Positions 43,103-44,029 of a stretch of DNA of 44,029 nt are shown one piece after another. Within the stretch, counting starts at the first letter, position 1; each line of letters starts with the position of its first letter. The notes beneath the pieces were generated by a model. It did no database searches and was not told where the DNA came from. It saw only the letters and a list, made by a program, of their open reading frames with translations. This DNA is from FCB group bacterium (lineage in GTDB: Bacteria > Fidelibacterota > Marinisomatia > Marinisomatales > JAADGP01), in contig JAADGP010000110.1 of NCBI GenBank assembly GCA_013152315.1, forward strand, positions 1 through 44,029, in the 5' to 3' direction. Both the position numbers and the translations under genes were made by a program.

Positions 43103-44029
43103 GGAAATATATCAATCCACCCTCGAACGGATCAACGCGGACGGTTTGTACAAAAAGGAACGCACAATTACCACCCCCCAAGGGGTTACGATAAACACCG
43201 TGGAGGGAGGCGAAGTCCTTAATTTCTGCGCGAATAATTACTTAGGGCTGGCGAACCATCCGGATATCATTGCCGCGGCCCGGAAAGCCTTGGAAGAATA
43301 CGGGTTCGGGTTGGCATCGGTACGGTTTATCTGCGGAACCCAGGACATCCACAAAAACCTGGAAAAAACCATCGCGACGTTCTTCGGCACCGATGACGCG
43401 ATCCTGTACACCAGTTGTTTTGACGCCAACGGCGGTCTGTTCGAAACCCTGTTGGGACCGGAAGACGCGGTTATCAGCGACGCCTTAAACCACGCTTCCA
43501 TCATTGACGGGATCCGGTTGTGCAAAGCCCGGCGCTATCGCTACGCGCACAGCGACATGAAGGAATTGGAGGACAAACTTAAGGAAGCGCAAACCGCCCG
43601 TTTGCGTCTCATCGCCACCGATGGCGTCTTCAGCATGGACGGGGATATTGCCCGTTTGGATGAAATCGTTCCCTTAGCGAAAAAATACAACGCCATGGTT
43701 ATGGTTGATGATTCCCATGCCACCGGGTTCGTCGGCCCGACGGGCCGCGGATCGGGTGAGTACCATGGTGTTTTGGAGGAAATCGATATAATAACTTCCA
43801 CCCTGGGGAAAGCGCTGGGAGGCGCCTCGGGAGGTTTCACAACCGCCAGCCGGGAAATTGTTGACCTGTTGCGGCAACGGTCCCGCCCCTATCTCTTTTC
43901 CAACACGTTAACCCCGGCTATCGTGGCGGCAGGCATCAAGGTGTTCGAAATGCTGTCGGCCACAACGGAATTACGGGATAAGCTGGAAGCCAATACCCGC
44001 TATTTCCGGCAAAAAATGACCGCCGCCGG
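43089..44029 (+). CDS. kbl: 2-amino-3-ketobutyrate CoA ligase (glycine C-acetyltransferase), 3' end cut by window
   Basis: A PLP enzyme that splits 2-amino-3-ketobutyrate with CoA into glycine and acetyl-CoA, finishing the step begun by Tdh. The ATG at 43089 overlaps the tdh end by 14 bp. The first ~313 of about 395 residues are present. Visible features are [15 protein letters not shown] near residue 40, [16 protein letters not shown]-type substrate loop, [15 protein letters not shown], and the PLP lysine in [14 protein letters not shown]. No frameshift is seen up to the window end. Confidence 0.95.
   Translation, partial: MKQSKEIYQSTLERINADGLYKKERTITTPQGVTINTVEGGEVLNFCANNYLGLANHPDIIAAARKALEEYGFGLASVRFICGTQDIHKNLEKTIATFFGTDDAILYTSCFDANGGLFETLLGPEDAVISDALNHASIIDGIRLCKARRYRYAHSDMKELEDKLKEAQTARLRLIATDGVFSMDGDIARLDEIVPLAKKYNAMVMVDDSHATGFVGPTGRGSGEYHGVLEEIDIITSTLGKALGGASGGFTTASREIVDLLRQRSRPYLFSNTLTPAIVAAGIKVFEMLSATTELRDKLEANTRYFRQKMTAA

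Overview
The window comes from a Gram-negative-type bacterium of roughly balanced base composition. Evidence for this is the set of lipoprotein and periplasmic genes, a bactofilin next to an M23 peptidase, a group 1 membrane-bound [NiFe] hydrogenase, a TRAP T-component-like lipoprotein, and a long SecA with an enlarged region after the first helicase motifs. Gene content and this SecA form fit the FCB side of the tree (Calditrichota/KSB1/Marinimicrobia-like lineages). That placement is inference from gene style, not a phylogeny. No phage, integrase, transposase or CRISPR array is visible; most of the window is chromosomal core, separated by short spacers that carry small hairpins and degenerate repeats.

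Positions 1-10.9 kb form a hydrogenase island. On the + strand lie hypF (cut by the window edge), hypC, hypD and hypE, which build the Fe(CN)2CO part of the [NiFe] site, then an unknown lipoprotein and a VKOR-type thiol oxidoreductase. Facing them on the - strand is an operon read marR - hyaA - hyaB - hyaC - hyaD - thioredoxin-like. The small subunit has a twin-arginine signal and both extra cysteines that mark the six-cysteine proximal cluster of oxygen-tolerant (group 1d) enzymes. The operon starts at a good sigma-70-like promoter covered by a 37-bp palindrome, and its first gene is a MarR-type repressor with a four-cysteine tail, so autoregulation by a redox, oxygen or metal signal is the simplest reading.

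Positions 11.6-17.8 kb hold a TrpB2-type tryptophan synthase beta chain and a 1538-residue protein joining an acyl-CoA synthetase/AMP-binding module, a long uncharacterised helical part with a possible kinase-like segment, and a GNAT-like C-terminus. This is the least familiar protein in the window.

Positions 18.0-31.2 kb hold tRNA-Leu(UAG), secA-nusB, an acyl-CoA dehydrogenase/thiolase pair, phoH, a TatT-like lipoprotein, a ytfI/ytfJ(GerW)-like pair, a divergent plsY-like acyltransferase behind an RNA leader with mutually exclusive pairings, a CBS-domain protein and aspS.

Positions 31.4-41.6 kb are one long - strand block: parA-parB-M23 peptidase-bactofilin-atpZ-atpI-like-atpB-E-F-H-A-G-D-C, linking chromosome segregation, cell-envelope scaffolding and the complete F-type ATP synthase. 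The last 2.4 kb has a cluster of four GTCCC/GGGAC hairpins, a 16-bp palindrome, and the threonine catabolic pair tdh-kbl (kbl runs off the end).
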